Shown one piece after another: positions 32,840 through 44,199 of a DNA stretch of 64,000 bases. Numbering within the stretch: the first letter of the stretch is position 1; each line of letters begins with the position of its first letter. Made by a program: the position numbers and the translations under genes. Below the pieces are notes generated by a model. The model was not told the origin of the DNA. It searched no databases and saw nothing but the letters and a program-made list of their open reading frames with translations. This stretch comes from Nymphaea colorata. Lineage: Eukaryota; Streptophyta; Magnoliopsida; Nymphaeales; Nymphaeaceae. The stretch lies in contig NC_045148.1 of the NCBI RefSeq assembly GCF_008831285.2, positions 17,849,002-17,913,001 on the forward strand, in the 5' to 3' direction.

Positions 32840-34219
32840 ACCGAGATATGACAGCCTTCATCTGCTCTCTCTCCCTGTCTGTCTGTCTCTCTCTTGGTAT
32901 GAGTGTAGTAGGATATGTTGCATGCTAGTTTGAGAGTATAATGTGTGTGGTGCTTCTAGGGAGTAAAGGGCATGAGATACAACTTTGTATTAGTCCATTT
33001 ACTTGAGCTTTTTGAATATTTATCCCAGTGATCTTTATATTGCAGTAGTACACTGAAGCTCCATGCTTTGAAGAATATGCACTCCCATTTCATTCTTCTA
33101 TCGCAAGAACACCATCCCAAGTAACATCATGGCATAAAGCTATTTTTTTTTTTTTACCAATATTCCAACATTTAAACGAAAGATGTCTTTTTGCTCTCGG
33201 TCACATTCACTTGGTTGCTTACCAAGCAACGTATTCTTTGAAGTATTACAAGCACCTTTGTCCAAGATTGAGTGTATGGCCTAGCTCTAACCTCCTGGCT
33301 ATGGTGTCCCCCTAAAAATATTCAAGTTGAAACTTGAAAAAGTGCCAATTCTTGAAGACAATGAACAATTTTCATATGAACAATTTACCACGAAAGAACA
33401 AGAGCGCTTCATAATTAGATTTGAGAAGTACTGGAAATATATATGATTCGTCGACTTCCTGAATATGAGAAGTGTGTAGAAGTTTTCAAGACCAAAGTGA
33501 ATGAAAGTTTTTGATCAACTGTGGAGGTTTTAAAGGAGGTTTCAGGTACTATTTGTACATTGAGGTTCCCTCTGAACTATGGTCTCTCATTTTCTGAATG
33601 AACGCTGTGACAGAGCAATGAAAGCAAATTTGGAATATGAGCTCATATCTTCTCATCTTTCCATGTAAAGTTACAAACGCATGAGTCTCGATGGGATTAG
33701 CAAAACACAAAGGATTAAATTCAGTTGTTCCCAATGCAGCCAAATGACTGCGGTCCAGTCCATATTTTTTGGTCTAGTTTTAAATTGAGATTGGCTCATA
33801 AACTGTTAAAAGTTAAAAAAAACAAAAAACAAAAAAAAAACCTCGAGACGAACTCTGTCTTGAAGGGCGTGACGCAATTGCGGGAAGAGTCCACTGTTTT
33901 ATAATGGAGCTGGAGCCTTATGGTCTTTAACACATCATTTCCTGATTCAACCACGACCGTCTCTTAGACGTTAAACTGTAACAGGGCAGTAGTGATTCAG
34001 GTACCGTCTGGGATGCTAGACTGACCAAGTTTTGACGAACTCAACCGAGCTTTTCTCACTCTCTTGGGCAAGGTGTCAGGTTCATTCTCACACCCACATC
34101 TTAGTGGGACAGAGCAAGTCCTTAACCAGTGTTCCTAATCAAAAGATTAGGAATGACAAAAGTGGCAGAAAGCAGCAGCATTGCCATGTGAAAATTTTAT
34201 AGAGGTACATAGGTGCAGC
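32840..34219. other. No gene recognised
   Basis: 3' flank of LTP gene 2 and AT-rich sequence. Nothing supportable. Confidence 0.5.
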
Positions 34220-36758
34220 TGTAAGACCCACGATTTTTATTAAGTTTCCTTAAACGTTTGGAACGTTAATTTGATGAGGAATCATCAAATGGAAGATTAA
34301 ATGATTTATAATGAACATCTCAACTGTCAAGTTTATCATAAATGAGATGTTTTTGGGAAAAGATAAGGATAATGATGTAACTGCAAAGGAGAAATCATCG
34401 TTTTACTGTAGCATTAGCGTGCAACATTAGAAAGAGAGAGAGAGAACGGGTGAGAAACGTTTATTGCTCTCTTGTTGGAACGGAGGCTCGTGGCTGCGGG
34501 AAGAGAACCAGAAGCAAGGGTTGTTGCTGGAAGTTGCTACAGAGTTTCAAAGGTATGGGATTTTCAGTTATGAATGGTTCATGTAGCTTGTATCTTCTGA
34601 TGATTTCCGGTGGATAGCGATTTATATGCATATTATACTAGTCGATCTGCGCATGCTATACCAATGTTCTTCGTTTCTAGCTACCTTTGATTTCCTATAG
34701 ATAGAGCATGCTAAATACTGAATTGAATTGAAAAAAAAAAACAGAGCATGCTTATCTGATATAAAAACACACACACAAAAAAAAAAGGGGTACGGTCTTT
34801 ACTGAGGGGTTTCGACTGAAACCCCCGTTCAGTCATCCCCTCCCGTGAAGAACGAGGCCTCGATTTCCTTTTTCTTCTGCCACGGACGCCGACAGCAGGG
34901 GCGTTTTCTTCAATCTTCTTGTTGCTGGAGAGCTCCAAGAGAAGGGAACACCGTGATGGTTGTAACAGAAGCGGTTTGGGGGAAAACAGTAACCCTCCCG
35001 TCGTTCCTCCTTCCCTGCCGGTTCCTCCACACGTCGCAAGGCAGAGATGAAAAACGGTAGCAGCAGAGGAGGCAGCGGCGGCTAAGAGGGTCGGACGGTC
35101 GATTGGAAGCAGCGCACGAAGAACCCTAGCGTCAGGGCAGGGGAGGAAGACAATCTCCTCCTCTCTGGTTCGTTCCCCTTTGAGGACGACGAAAGCTTCA
35201 CCGTCGAGCGAACCATGCGAGGAAGGAGCCTTGGCGCGAGACAGAGAGATCTCTCTCTGGTTTTGGTCATGGAAGCAAGGTGGAGACTCCACCACCGGAC
35301 GAACACGAAGACGAGGAAGAGGCGCTCGTGAGGAGAGAGAAAACGCAGGCGTGAAATGAAGAAAAACGAGCGTGGGCCAAATTTATATCAATGATCAAAA
35401 ATTTCAAAGCGGGTCCACCTTATTATCAAAATTTGCGAAAAAAACTGTTATAACTTTTAAGCGTTCATGCCGCAACGTTTTTGCTGAAAACCTCTTCAAA
35501 AAGAGGCTTGGGAAAGTGATTTTCAGCAAAAACCATGCATTTAATAAGAAATCACGTTTTGGTACCCCCTGAATTCTTAACAATTACAAAAAGGGGGTTT
35601 TATAAATTAAAAACGACATGATATGCTATATTACTTTTTGATGCTCTTTGTGGTGTTTAAAATTTCAGAAATATGGTTCTGAAATTAACTTTGGAACCAT
35701 TAGAGGAGGAAAGTCACGTTTGAGAATTTAAATACAAATTTTATTGTTTCAAATAAGGATTATAATATTGCTAATAGAGGTTTCTAGATGCAATGAGTTT
35801 TGCTCGATTGCTATTCAGTTAAGATTTAAAATAGCTGAATTATTCTGTTTGGAAAACCGAGCCTGAGGGCGGACGGTTTCTGTGAGAGGTACTAGACGAT
35901 GTCTAGCATTGGTAAACTCTCACTTTTGAAATTCGAAGGCGAAACGTGGACTTTGTGCAATGGTTATGCGAGTGCGAGCTTTCTGTTTTGCCCAGTGATC
36001 GGTTTCGTCCCGGGAAGTAGTGGTGCGTCTGAGCTCACAGTTGACGCACGCTCCTTTGGCTGTACTGGAGGGCCCACAGGGTATTGGGCGGCACAAGGGC
36101 CCGGGATTCTGTTCTGTTTCTGTTTGGGAGCGAGACTCCTGGTCTCTCCACCCGGGTTCCTAGAGAGACCATGCTGCTGCAGCGGCGATCTGGGATATCT
36201 CAGGAGGCTTCACTTCAGGTGCCCTCGATCCGTTGGATCGCCTGGTGAAGAGATGTTCTGTTCTGCCCGTGAGTGCCCACGGGGATTTCTGTTGCTCGGC
36301 ACGATGACCTTGACATTGTCAGAGGACCACGGTTGGAAGCCTACGAAATTTTGGGAGGTTGTGCACACCTCGTTTTGTTGTTGAACATGTGACGTTACTC
36401 TAATATGTGTTAAGATTTGAAGATATTTGTTTTACAAAAACCAGATATTATTTTGATGGGCCATGTTCCACACATGGCTGGATTTTCTCATACTCAGAGG
36501 AATTCTGACCCTTCTTTCTATCTACAGGTAGTCCTTGATAGATTTTGGCTTTGGAGCGACGACCTCAGTCTTGTGATGGACGGGCATTGGCATTCTGGGC
36601 ACTGCGTCGGTTTTGGGGATTTGTGGTTATTTTTGTTTGGGTCCAGTATTTTATTATTGAAATAAAACAATGTCTTCTGTTCTGGTCATGACTCAATATT
36701 GCTTCCGCTATTATATAAATGAAAGAAAATTTTTGGTGTCAAAAATTGGGTCGTGACA
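34220..36758 (+). repeat. Gypsy 5' LTR (2,539 bp)
   Basis: Starts TGTAAGACCCACG and ends GGGTCGTGACA. It contains a GC-rich block (about 34800-35340) open for 194 codons on the minus strand, and an AT-rich 3' part. Differences from the 3' LTR that I found are at 34649, 36016, 36330 and 36520. Confidence 0.95.
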
Positions 36759-36762
36759 ACTT

Positions 36763-36774
36763 TGGTATCAGAGC
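36763..36774 (+). other. Gypsy primer-binding site (tRNA-Met type)
   Basis: TGGTATCAGAGC lies 4 bp after the 5' LTR, the usual position for a Ty3/gypsy element primed by initiator tRNA-Met. Confidence 0.85.
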
Positions 36775-36964
36775 ACAGTGTCTAGAGTCAATGTCCAATG
36801 CCAAGGTCGATCACAAGCAGAGGAAAGGTCATCCAAGCCTGTTACGAATGTATTTTTGATTTAGTGTGAATATTGAGTTTTAAAATTTTAGAGTAGCTTT
36901 AACGAATTGTTTTACTTACGAATACAATAGTTATATTTTGTGTTCCTCCGTGTGGTGTAGTTCA

Positions 36965-38107
36965 ATGGCACGTACTAGAGGAGGAAATGCTAGAGGCAGA
37001 GGCAGAGGCAGAGGACCTCGCAGCACTAGGAGTCGAAATGTGGAGACTCGTTCTGCCAGAACTGGGACACCTGTTGGAAATAATCAACAACAACAAGCGT
37101 TCATCATGAACACATTGCATATGATGACGGGAGTGATGCAGGGTCTGGTGCAGAATGCTTCTACAGGAGGAACTAGTACAAACACAAACGGAACGACAAT
37201 TGGTGAGGCAAGGGGAGTAACTCACCAACAGTTTATGAGTTTGCATCCTCCGAAGTTTTATGGGAAAGGCATTGCGGACGATGCCGAAGAATGGATAAAG
37301 GAAACAGAGGAGATCTTTACCACCCTGGAAGTGCCTGACAACAAGAAGGTTCGGTATGGAACCTTTATGCTAAAAGGAGATGCTAAGGAATGGTGGCAGA
37401 CGCAACGTGAGGTGAAGTTCGCAAATCACGAAGCGACCTGGGGAGAATTCAAGGAAGCCTTCACACATGCCTACATTCCAACCTTCACACGGGAGAAACG
37501 CATGCAAGAATTCCTGGACCTTCAACAAGGGAGTCTGAGTCTGCACGAATACATCGTCAAATTCAGACATTTGGAAAAATGTTGCCCCTATGTGTATACT
37601 GCTGATGCGGACCGAGCAAATAAGTTCGTCAGAGGACTTAAAGACGGGTTGCAGAACCAAGTAATTAGTAGTCGTCCGAGAGATCTAGACGACGCTATCG
37701 ACATGGCCACACGTCTTGAGGAGGGCTGGAACAGGATGCAAGGGACAAACAAGAGGAGTGAATTTATGCGATCCAAGTCGAGGCCAGACATGCGCAGCGA
37801 CATGGTGAACCAAGGAGATAGATTCAAGAGACAGAGGCCATCAACATCCAGGCAGGACGATGAATGTCCCACATGTCATCGCCAACACCCGGGCAAACCA
37901 TGTTACAGAGAGGTCGGGGCATGTCTCTATTGTGGAAGGCGAGGACATTTTATTCGTGAGTGCCCGAAGAAGAAAGAGGCAGAACAGGGGCGAGGTGTAG
38001 CCAACCAACCAGCGGAGAAGAAGGTACCTGGGAGAGTTTACGCAACCACGGTTGAAGATTTGAGATCCACTGATGTGAATGAAGGTGATAGACTACGAAT
38101 AAGTTGA
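36965..38107 (+). CDS. Intact gypsy gag (capsid-nucleocapsid), 380 residues
   Basis: The ATG at 36965 starts MARTRGGNARGRGRGRGP, an Arg/Gly-rich N-terminus. The retrotransposon gag domain covers about residues 95-230 (HPPKFYGKG, AEEWIKETEEIF, WWQTQREVKF, the EYIVKFRHLE segment). A basic linker follows, then a knuckle CLYCGRRGHFIREC (C-x2-C-x4-H-x4-C) near residue 330. The frame ends at TGA after VYATTVEDLRSTDVNEGDRL, about where protease would begin in a full element. Gag should assemble the particle and package RNA carrying the element's LTRs. With no pol in cis, mobility needs a full-length relative. The frame is unbroken over 1.1 kb, unlike both copias nearby, consistent with recent activity or selection on gag. 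Confidence 0.92.
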   Translation: MARTRGGNARGRGRGRGPRSTRSRNVETRSARTGTPVGNNQQQQAFIMNTLHMMTGVMQGLVQNASTGGTSTNTNGTTIGEARGVTHQQFMSLHPPKFYGKGIADDAEEWIKETEEIFTTLEVPDNKKVRYGTFMLKGDAKEWWQTQREVKFANHEATWGEFKEAFTHAYIPTFTREKRMQEFLDLQQGSLSLHEYIVKFRHLEKCCPYVYTADADRANKFVRGLKDGLQNQVISSRPRDLDDAIDMATRLEEGWNRMQGTNKRSEFMRSKSRPDMRSDMVNQGDRFKRQRPSTSRQDDECPTCHRQHPGKPCYREVGACLYCGRRGHFIRECPKKKEAEQGRGVANQPAEKKVPGRVYATTVEDLRSTDVNEGDRLRIS

Positions 38108-38374
38108 GTTGCAAGAAGACATGACAACAAAAGAACAACCACTGCAGATAATGGATCGAAAGGAACATGTGTTGCCAAATAAGACCATCTCATTAGTTCA
38201 AATAGAATGACAACATCATAGAATAAAAAAAATGTACGTGGGAGTTAGAAGAGGACATGAGAAAAAAAAATGTACGTGGGAGTTAGAAGAGGACATGAGA
38301 AAGAGTTATCCCCAATTGTTTCAAAAAAGTATGCTCAAATTTCGAGGACGAAATTTCTTTTTAGGGGGGAAGGA
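38108..38374 (+). other. Residual pol 3' end, short duplication and polypurine tract
   Basis: After gag there is a remnant with a tandem duplication of about 45 bp (AATGTACGTGGGAGTTAGAAG repeats near 38232 and 38269, each followed by AGGACATGAGAAA). Then comes ATTTCGAGGACGAAATTTC and the purine tract AGGGGGGAAGGA next to the 3' LTR. This marks the junction left by loss of protease to integrase. Confidence 0.8.
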
Positions 38375-40913
38375 TGTAAGACCCACGATTTTTATTAAGT
38401 TTCCTTAAACGTTTGGAACGTTAATTTGATGAGGAATCATCAAATGGAAGATTAAATGATTTATAATGAACATCTCAACTGTCAAGTTTATCATAAATGA
38501 GATGTTTTTGGGAAAAGATAAGGATAATGATGTAACTGCAAAGGAGAAATCATCGTTTTACTGTAGCATTAGCGTGCAACATTAGAAAGAGAGAGAGAGA
38601 ACGGGTGAGAAACGTTTATTGCTCTCTTGTTGGAACGGAGGCTCGTGGCTGCGGGAAGAGAACCAGAAGCAAGGGTTGTTGCTGGAAGTTGCTACAGAGT
38701 TTCAAAGGTATGGGATTTTCAGTTATGAATGGTTCATGTAGCTTGTATCTTCTGATGATTTCCGGTGGATAGCGATTTATATGCATATTATACTAGTCGA
38801 TCTACGCATGCTATACCAATGTTCTTCGTTTCTAGCTACCTTTGATTTCCTATAGATAGAGCATGCTAAATACTGAATTGAATTGAAAAAAAAAAACAGA
38901 GCATGCTTATCTGATATAAAAACACACACACAAAAAAAAAAGGGGTACGGTCTTTACTGAGGGGTTTCGACTGAAACCCCCGTTCAGTCATCCCCTCCCG
39001 TGAAGAACGAGGCCTCGATTTCCTTTTTCTTCTGCCACGGACGCCGACAGCAGGGGCGTTTTCTTCAATCTTCTTGTTGCTGGAGAGCTCCAAGAGAAGG
39101 GAACACCGTGATGGTTGTAACAGAAGCGGTTTGGGGGAAAACAGTAACCCTCCCGTCGTTCCTCCTTCCCTGCCGGTTCCTCCACACGTCGCAAGGCAGA
39201 GATGAAAAACGGTAGCAGCAGAGGAGGCAGCGGCGGCTAAGAGGGTCGGACGGTCGATTGGAAGCAGCGCACGAAGAACCCTAGCGTCAGGGCAGGGGAG
39301 GAAGACAATCTCCTCCTCTCTGGTTCGTTCCCCTTTGAGGACGACGAAAGCTTCACCGTCGAGCGAACCATGCGAGGAAGGAGCCTTGGCGCGAGACAGA
39401 GAGATCTCTCTCTGGTTTTGGTCATGGAAGCAAGGTGGAGACTCCACCACCGGACGAACACGAAGACGAGGAAGAGGCGCTCGTGAGGAGAGAGAAAACG
39501 CAGGCGTGAAATGAAGAAAAACGAGCGTGGGCCAAATTTATATCAATGATCAAAAATTTCAAAGCGGGTCCACCTTATTATCAAAATTTGCGAAAAAAAC
39601 TGTTATAACTTTTAAGCGTTCATGCCGCAACGTTTTTGCTGAAAACCTCTTCAAAAAGAGGCTTGGGAAAGTGATTTTCAGCAAAAACCATGCATTTAAT
39701 AAGAAATCACGTTTTGGTACCCCCTGAATTCTTAACAATTACAAAAAGGGGGTTTTATAAATTAAAAACGACATGATATGCTATATTACTTTTTGATGCT
39801 CTTTGTGGTGTTTAAAATTTCAGAAATATGGTTCTGAAATTAACTTTGGAACCATTAGAGGAGGAAAGTCACGTTTGAGAATTTAAATACAAATTTTATT
39901 GTTTCAAATAAGGATTATAATATTGCTAATAGAGGTTTCTAGATGCAATGAGTTTTGCTCGATTGCTATTCAGTTAAGATTTAAAATAGCTGAATTATTC
40001 TGTTTGGAAAACCGAGCCTGAGGGCGGACGGTTTCTGTGAGAGGTACTAGACGATGTCTAGCATTGGTAAACTCTCACTTTTGAAATTCGAAGGCGAAAC
40101 GTGGACTTTGTGCAATGGTTATGCGAGTGCGAGCTTTCTGTTTTGCCCAGTGATCGGTTTCGTCCCGGGAGGTAGTGGTGCGTCTGAGCTCACAGTTGAC
40201 GCACGCTCCTTTGGCTGTACTGGAGGGCCCACAGGGTATTGGGCGGCACAAGGGCCCGGGATTCTGTTCTGTTTCTGTTTGGGAGCGAGACTCCTGGTCT
40301 CTCCACCCGGGTTCCTAGAGAGACCATGCTGCTGCAGCGGCGATCTGGGATATCTCAGGAGGCTTCACTTCAGGTGCCCTCGATCCGTTGGATCGCCTGG
40401 TGAAGAGATGTTCTGTTCTGCCCGTGAGTGCCCACGGGGATTTCTGTTGCTCGGCACGATGACCTTGACATTGTCAGAGGACCATGGTTGGAAGCCTACG
40501 AAATTTTGGGAGGTTGTGCACACCTCGTTTTGTTGTTGAACATGTGACGTTACTCTAATATGTGTTAAGATTTGAAGATATTTGTTTTACAAAAACCAGA
40601 TATTATTTTGATGGGCCATGTTCCACACATGGCTGGATTTTCTCATACTCAGAGGAATTCTGACCCTTCTTTCTTTCTACAGGTAGTCCTTGATAGATTT
40701 TGGCTTTGGAGCGACGACCTCAGTCTTGTGATGGACGGGCATTGGCATTCTGGGCACTGCGTCGGTTTTGGGGATTTGTGGTTATTTTTGTTTGGGTCCA
40801 GTATTTTATTATTGAAATAAAACAATGTCTTCTGTTCTGGTCATGACTCAATATTGCTTCCGCTATTATATAAATGAAAGAAAATTTTTGGTGTCAAAAA
40901 TTGGGTCGTGACA
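38375..40913 (+). repeat. Gypsy 3' LTR (2,539 bp)
   Basis: Same length as the 5' LTR, offset by 4,155 bp throughout. It carries A at 38804, G at 40171, T at 40485 and T at 40675 where the 5' LTR differs. Confidence 0.95.
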
Positions 40914-40918
40914 GCAGC

Positions 40919-43705
40919 TGAGTAAAAAATGAAATGTGACAGATCCTCTTCACATATCACCAGCTTATTTGGTATCTTCTGCTCGGAGTTGCCAGTGTCA
41001 GCTAGCAGAGTAACTCTTTTTACTCCAGGGTTGAAACACCAGGCATCTCATTCTTTCCTGTATATGTACCACGACCTTGCTTAGGCTTTAATGGTTACAT
41101 CTTGCGTCATGTTCTCCGTTTTCAACCTATTCCCATTTGAATAGCAGAGCTTCTTCTCTGATTCAGTATCATTGAGAATGAAGACTGAGGCAGTGGCCGA
41201 GTCTCAGTCAGCGAGACAAACTAACTCTTGTGCCTGGAAGTTGATGATGCTCCTAAAGGTCATCTAGGCCTTCTTGTTTCACAGTTCTTGTAGCAGTCCT
41301 AGTAGCGTGCAATTTATGAAATAAGTAAAGCTACTTTTTCTGTATGATGATGCATAAAATTTGTTGCACTAAGATAGTCCAAAAGCTAAGATGGCTGAAT
41401 TTCGTGAACCTTAGGTTTCCTTGCAATAATAAACAGTTAAATCACGTTCCTGATGTTCAAGGGGTGTTCACCTCGGAGTCTTGCACTCTTGAGGTGCGAC
41501 AATTAGGTAGGGCACGCTAAGACAGGAAACTAAAGGTCAAGTATCCTAATCGGTCTGGTTTCTCTGGTTACTGGAAAAAATGGCGGCAAATGACTCTGTG
41601 ACTTGTGGTGACAAACAAAAAGCCTTCGGACGCAGAGAGTAGATATTAACGCAATTTTGTTTATTTAATTAGTAAGAAAGGAGTGCGTTTTCGTAATTCA
41701 GTGGCTCGCTATCATCATTAAAGCATCTTGCAAGTTATGAAAAGCCAATATTGTGCCATCACGATGCAGAGAATGTCATCCATTAGATTCCAACAGCATT
41801 AATAACGCACATGGGAGCATCATAACCCCATGAAAAGACGAAGATCACATGTTGCGAGCGTCTGGAGGACGAAACCTTAAAGGTGTAGAGGGCCCCGCTC
41901 GTCTCTCAGAGAACCTTCGGGAGAAGGAGCCTTGGAACATGATTACCTTGAAGCAATGGTCTTGGAGTTTGGAGTTGTTTGTGGAAGCATAGCCAAGCTT
42001 GTTATCGTATACGTAGCTTTGGCAGAGCCAGAAATTGTTGGGTAAGGGATGTTGGTGTTTCAAAAGGCCACTTGTATATAAATAAATAAAAATTGATAAG
42101 ATACTCGAAGCCCACATGTAGCTCCCACTGATTGGTAGCTTGTTATGTTATGGCGTAGCTTTGTTGATTTGGTCATCTACCATGATATTGGCCTTGGCCT
42201 CTGTCATGGTGATGTTCTATTGTTGTTCTTCTAGTAGGGACTTGGCTGAGCAGGAGTTCCCTTCATCATGAAAACCAACATCTTCAAGGAATTGTATTCT
42301 ACTGGTAAACCATGAATGAAGGATGTGCAAAACTAGGCCCCCTTTTGAAAATAATCAAGAGGGAACAACAAGTTGGTGAGCAATGAGCCAATCTTTTTTT
42401 ATTATATTCATGCAGTTTTATTACTAACTGTAACCGCTCTTCTCAAGTGGATCTGGATCCTGCCCGTCATGGGTGGATCCGGGACCGAAGATCAAAATGG
42501 GTTACTCAAGACCGAGGGTGAGCACTGAGCAGCACACGTGTTCTTTAGAGCATTCCACACTCAGTTCATATTGACAAGTTTCCTTAAGCAGGATAAATGA
42601 TCCGACTCAAGACGATGTGATGACGTTTCATCCACGAGATGTACTCTAGATTAAGCATATTCTGATCTCCAATGCTCAGAAAAGTTGTTGGACATGGTTT
42701 TGAGCGGTCATAAAGCCATGAAAATCATAAAAGAATATGAGGAGGAAATTGGGATCCCTTCAAGAGATGGTTTTCAATGGGAGTTCAGTCGACAAGCAAT
42801 ATTGAAGACTAGCAGGAGAAGGGAGAAAAGGAAGTCTTGGGGATTAATTTATCTCTATGTTTTGAGAGTTGTTGGATAATTGAGGGAGATGAACCAGTTT
42901 TTGCCATAAAAAAACCATTGACCTTGGTCTACCGACCATTGATTTCAATGTGTCGATGGGTAGCAGAAAACAAGAAATAACAGTTAGGGTCCCCAGGTTA
43001 TATACACACCTTCTACAGCTCCAGTACCATGTTAAAATACAAGAGAGACACAATTTTAGTGTGGTCTATCATAATCATGCCTACATCCGCTTTAGTCTCA
43101 CGTGCTCAGAGTCTGTTCTCTGAGTTTTCCTTTTTTAAGTAACATTCCTTTACAATCTTGTATTTTGGCAAGAAATCTATTATGTTTCAATCTTGCTGTT
43201 CTGTTCCTATGCAGTTACATTGTACATGAGGCATTGTCTACATTTGCTTGCTTTTTGCATGGACTTTTTGCAGTGTGCTGCTGATCCTTTAAGAGGATCT
43301 GCTGTTTTGTGGAAGGAAGGTAAGAAGGTTGCCGACGGAAGAGTTCAGTTGGCTGAGCCAAAGTTTCCGTGAGACGAATGTTATGTGAATTCATTGAGAG
43401 GGTTTCTGATTCGGATATTAGAATTTCTGTGAAGTCTCACAATGGGCGAGATGGAAGATGTGATTGCAATCGATTTTAGGGAGAATTCCTGATGGCCACG
43501 CAGAGGAACGCGTTGATAGCAGCAAGTTTTTTAATGAATGGTTATCAGCGACAGACTTCCTGTCGTCTGGAGTTGCGGTTGTGTTGGTTCCTAAAGCAGA
43601 TTACTTGTTACTGCTGTTGAATTTGTTTATGGGGGCTCTTGCCTGCTCCATTTCATCGACAAGAAGCACGAATTCATCCTTATTTGCTTGCCTTTTTGTT
43701 GTTAA
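40919..43705. other. Mostly empty; candidate terminal exon near its right end
   Basis: No known domain was found. Between 42.67 and 42.88 kb a 64-codon frame has no recognisable domain. See the separate entry at 43274-43372. Confidence 0.45.
43274..43372 (+). pseudogene. Candidate terminal exon of unknown gene
   Basis: A TTTTTGCAG acceptor at 43265-43273 is followed by 32 codons and TGA: CAADPLRGSAVLWKEGKKVA then DGRVQLAEPKFP. The amino-acid mix looks like real protein and the splice context is good. I do not recognise the family and find no upstream exons, so it may be a relict end left by rearrangement. The second copia begins 330 bp downstream. Confidence 0.3.
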
Positions 43706-43968
43706 TGATGAAAGTTAATGTAAAAAAATAAAAAACGTGTGCATGTCTTTACGAAAAAGCTAGGTTCAACTTTTGGGTTCCCCAAAAGTTCCTTGTGGGA
43801 TGACAAGTGCCCCTTTCACCTTGCACACCAAGAGTCATGTCATTTATTTTTCAGTTTTTTGTTTTTACATGTACATATATGGCCCTTTGGGTTGGCCAAA
43901 CCTGAGTGAGGAAAACTTTCAATGAAAGTGTGTTCAAAGATTTCTTGTTGTGTGCTTAATTTTTGCTG
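43706..43968 (+). repeat. Copia-2 5' LTR (approximate right end)
   Basis: Shares TGATGAAAGTTAAT, AACGTGTGCATGTCTTTA, GTTCAACTTTTGGG, TCATGTCATTTATTTTTCAG and TTCTTGTTGTGTGCTTAAT with the 3' copy. Similarity ends about 43968, and the true LTR end is uncertain. Confidence 0.75.
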
Positions 43969-44052
43969 ATTCCACTATGGTGATTCCACTATGGCCATAA
44001 TAAATCAATTGTTGTATATATACATGTAAAACCATTTTTAATGGCATGTTGG

Positions 44053-44096
44053 TCATTTTTATGCTCCAAAATCCATAATTATCACCATTTTTATGT
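44053..44096 (-). repeat. Antisense scrap of copia-2 gag in its own leader
   Basis: The complement of this stretch contains GGTGATAATTATGGATTTTG then GAGCATAAAAATG, matching the gag start at 44244-44276. Here the Trp codon (TGG) is kept, whereas the gag copy has TGA. See the finding on the leader. Confidence 0.75.
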
Positions 44097-44199
44097 TCAA
44101 AGATTTTTTTACATGTATATATATGGCCATAGTGGAATCACTAAGTTTATTTTTTACACTCAATTCTGTGAGAAATTTTTGTTCATTATAGCTAATGGC

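Larger units (their letters stand above)
34220..40913 (+). mobile_element. Young gag-only Ty3/gypsy LTR retrotransposon (TR-GAG-like)
   Basis: Two LTRs of equal length (2,539 bp) enclose only 1,616 bp. The target duplication GCAGC is exact (34215-34219 and 40914-40918). A tRNA-Met primer-binding site follows the left LTR and a purine tract precedes the right one. The interior encodes a complete gag with zinc knuckle but no protease, RT, RNase H or integrase. The short sequence before the purine tract (ATTTCGAGGACGAAATTTC) is the known 3' end of chromovirus/Tekay-type pol. So the element arose by deleting pol, and it must have used enzymes from a partner. By eye I find only four substitutions between LTRs, so the insertion is recent. 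Confidence 0.93.

Noticed and set aside
35899-36384. 161-codon sense frame in the gypsy LTR (and its copy at 40054)
   Set aside because: It lies wholly in the LTR. The matching part of the old solo LTR is broken, so there is no sign of constraint.
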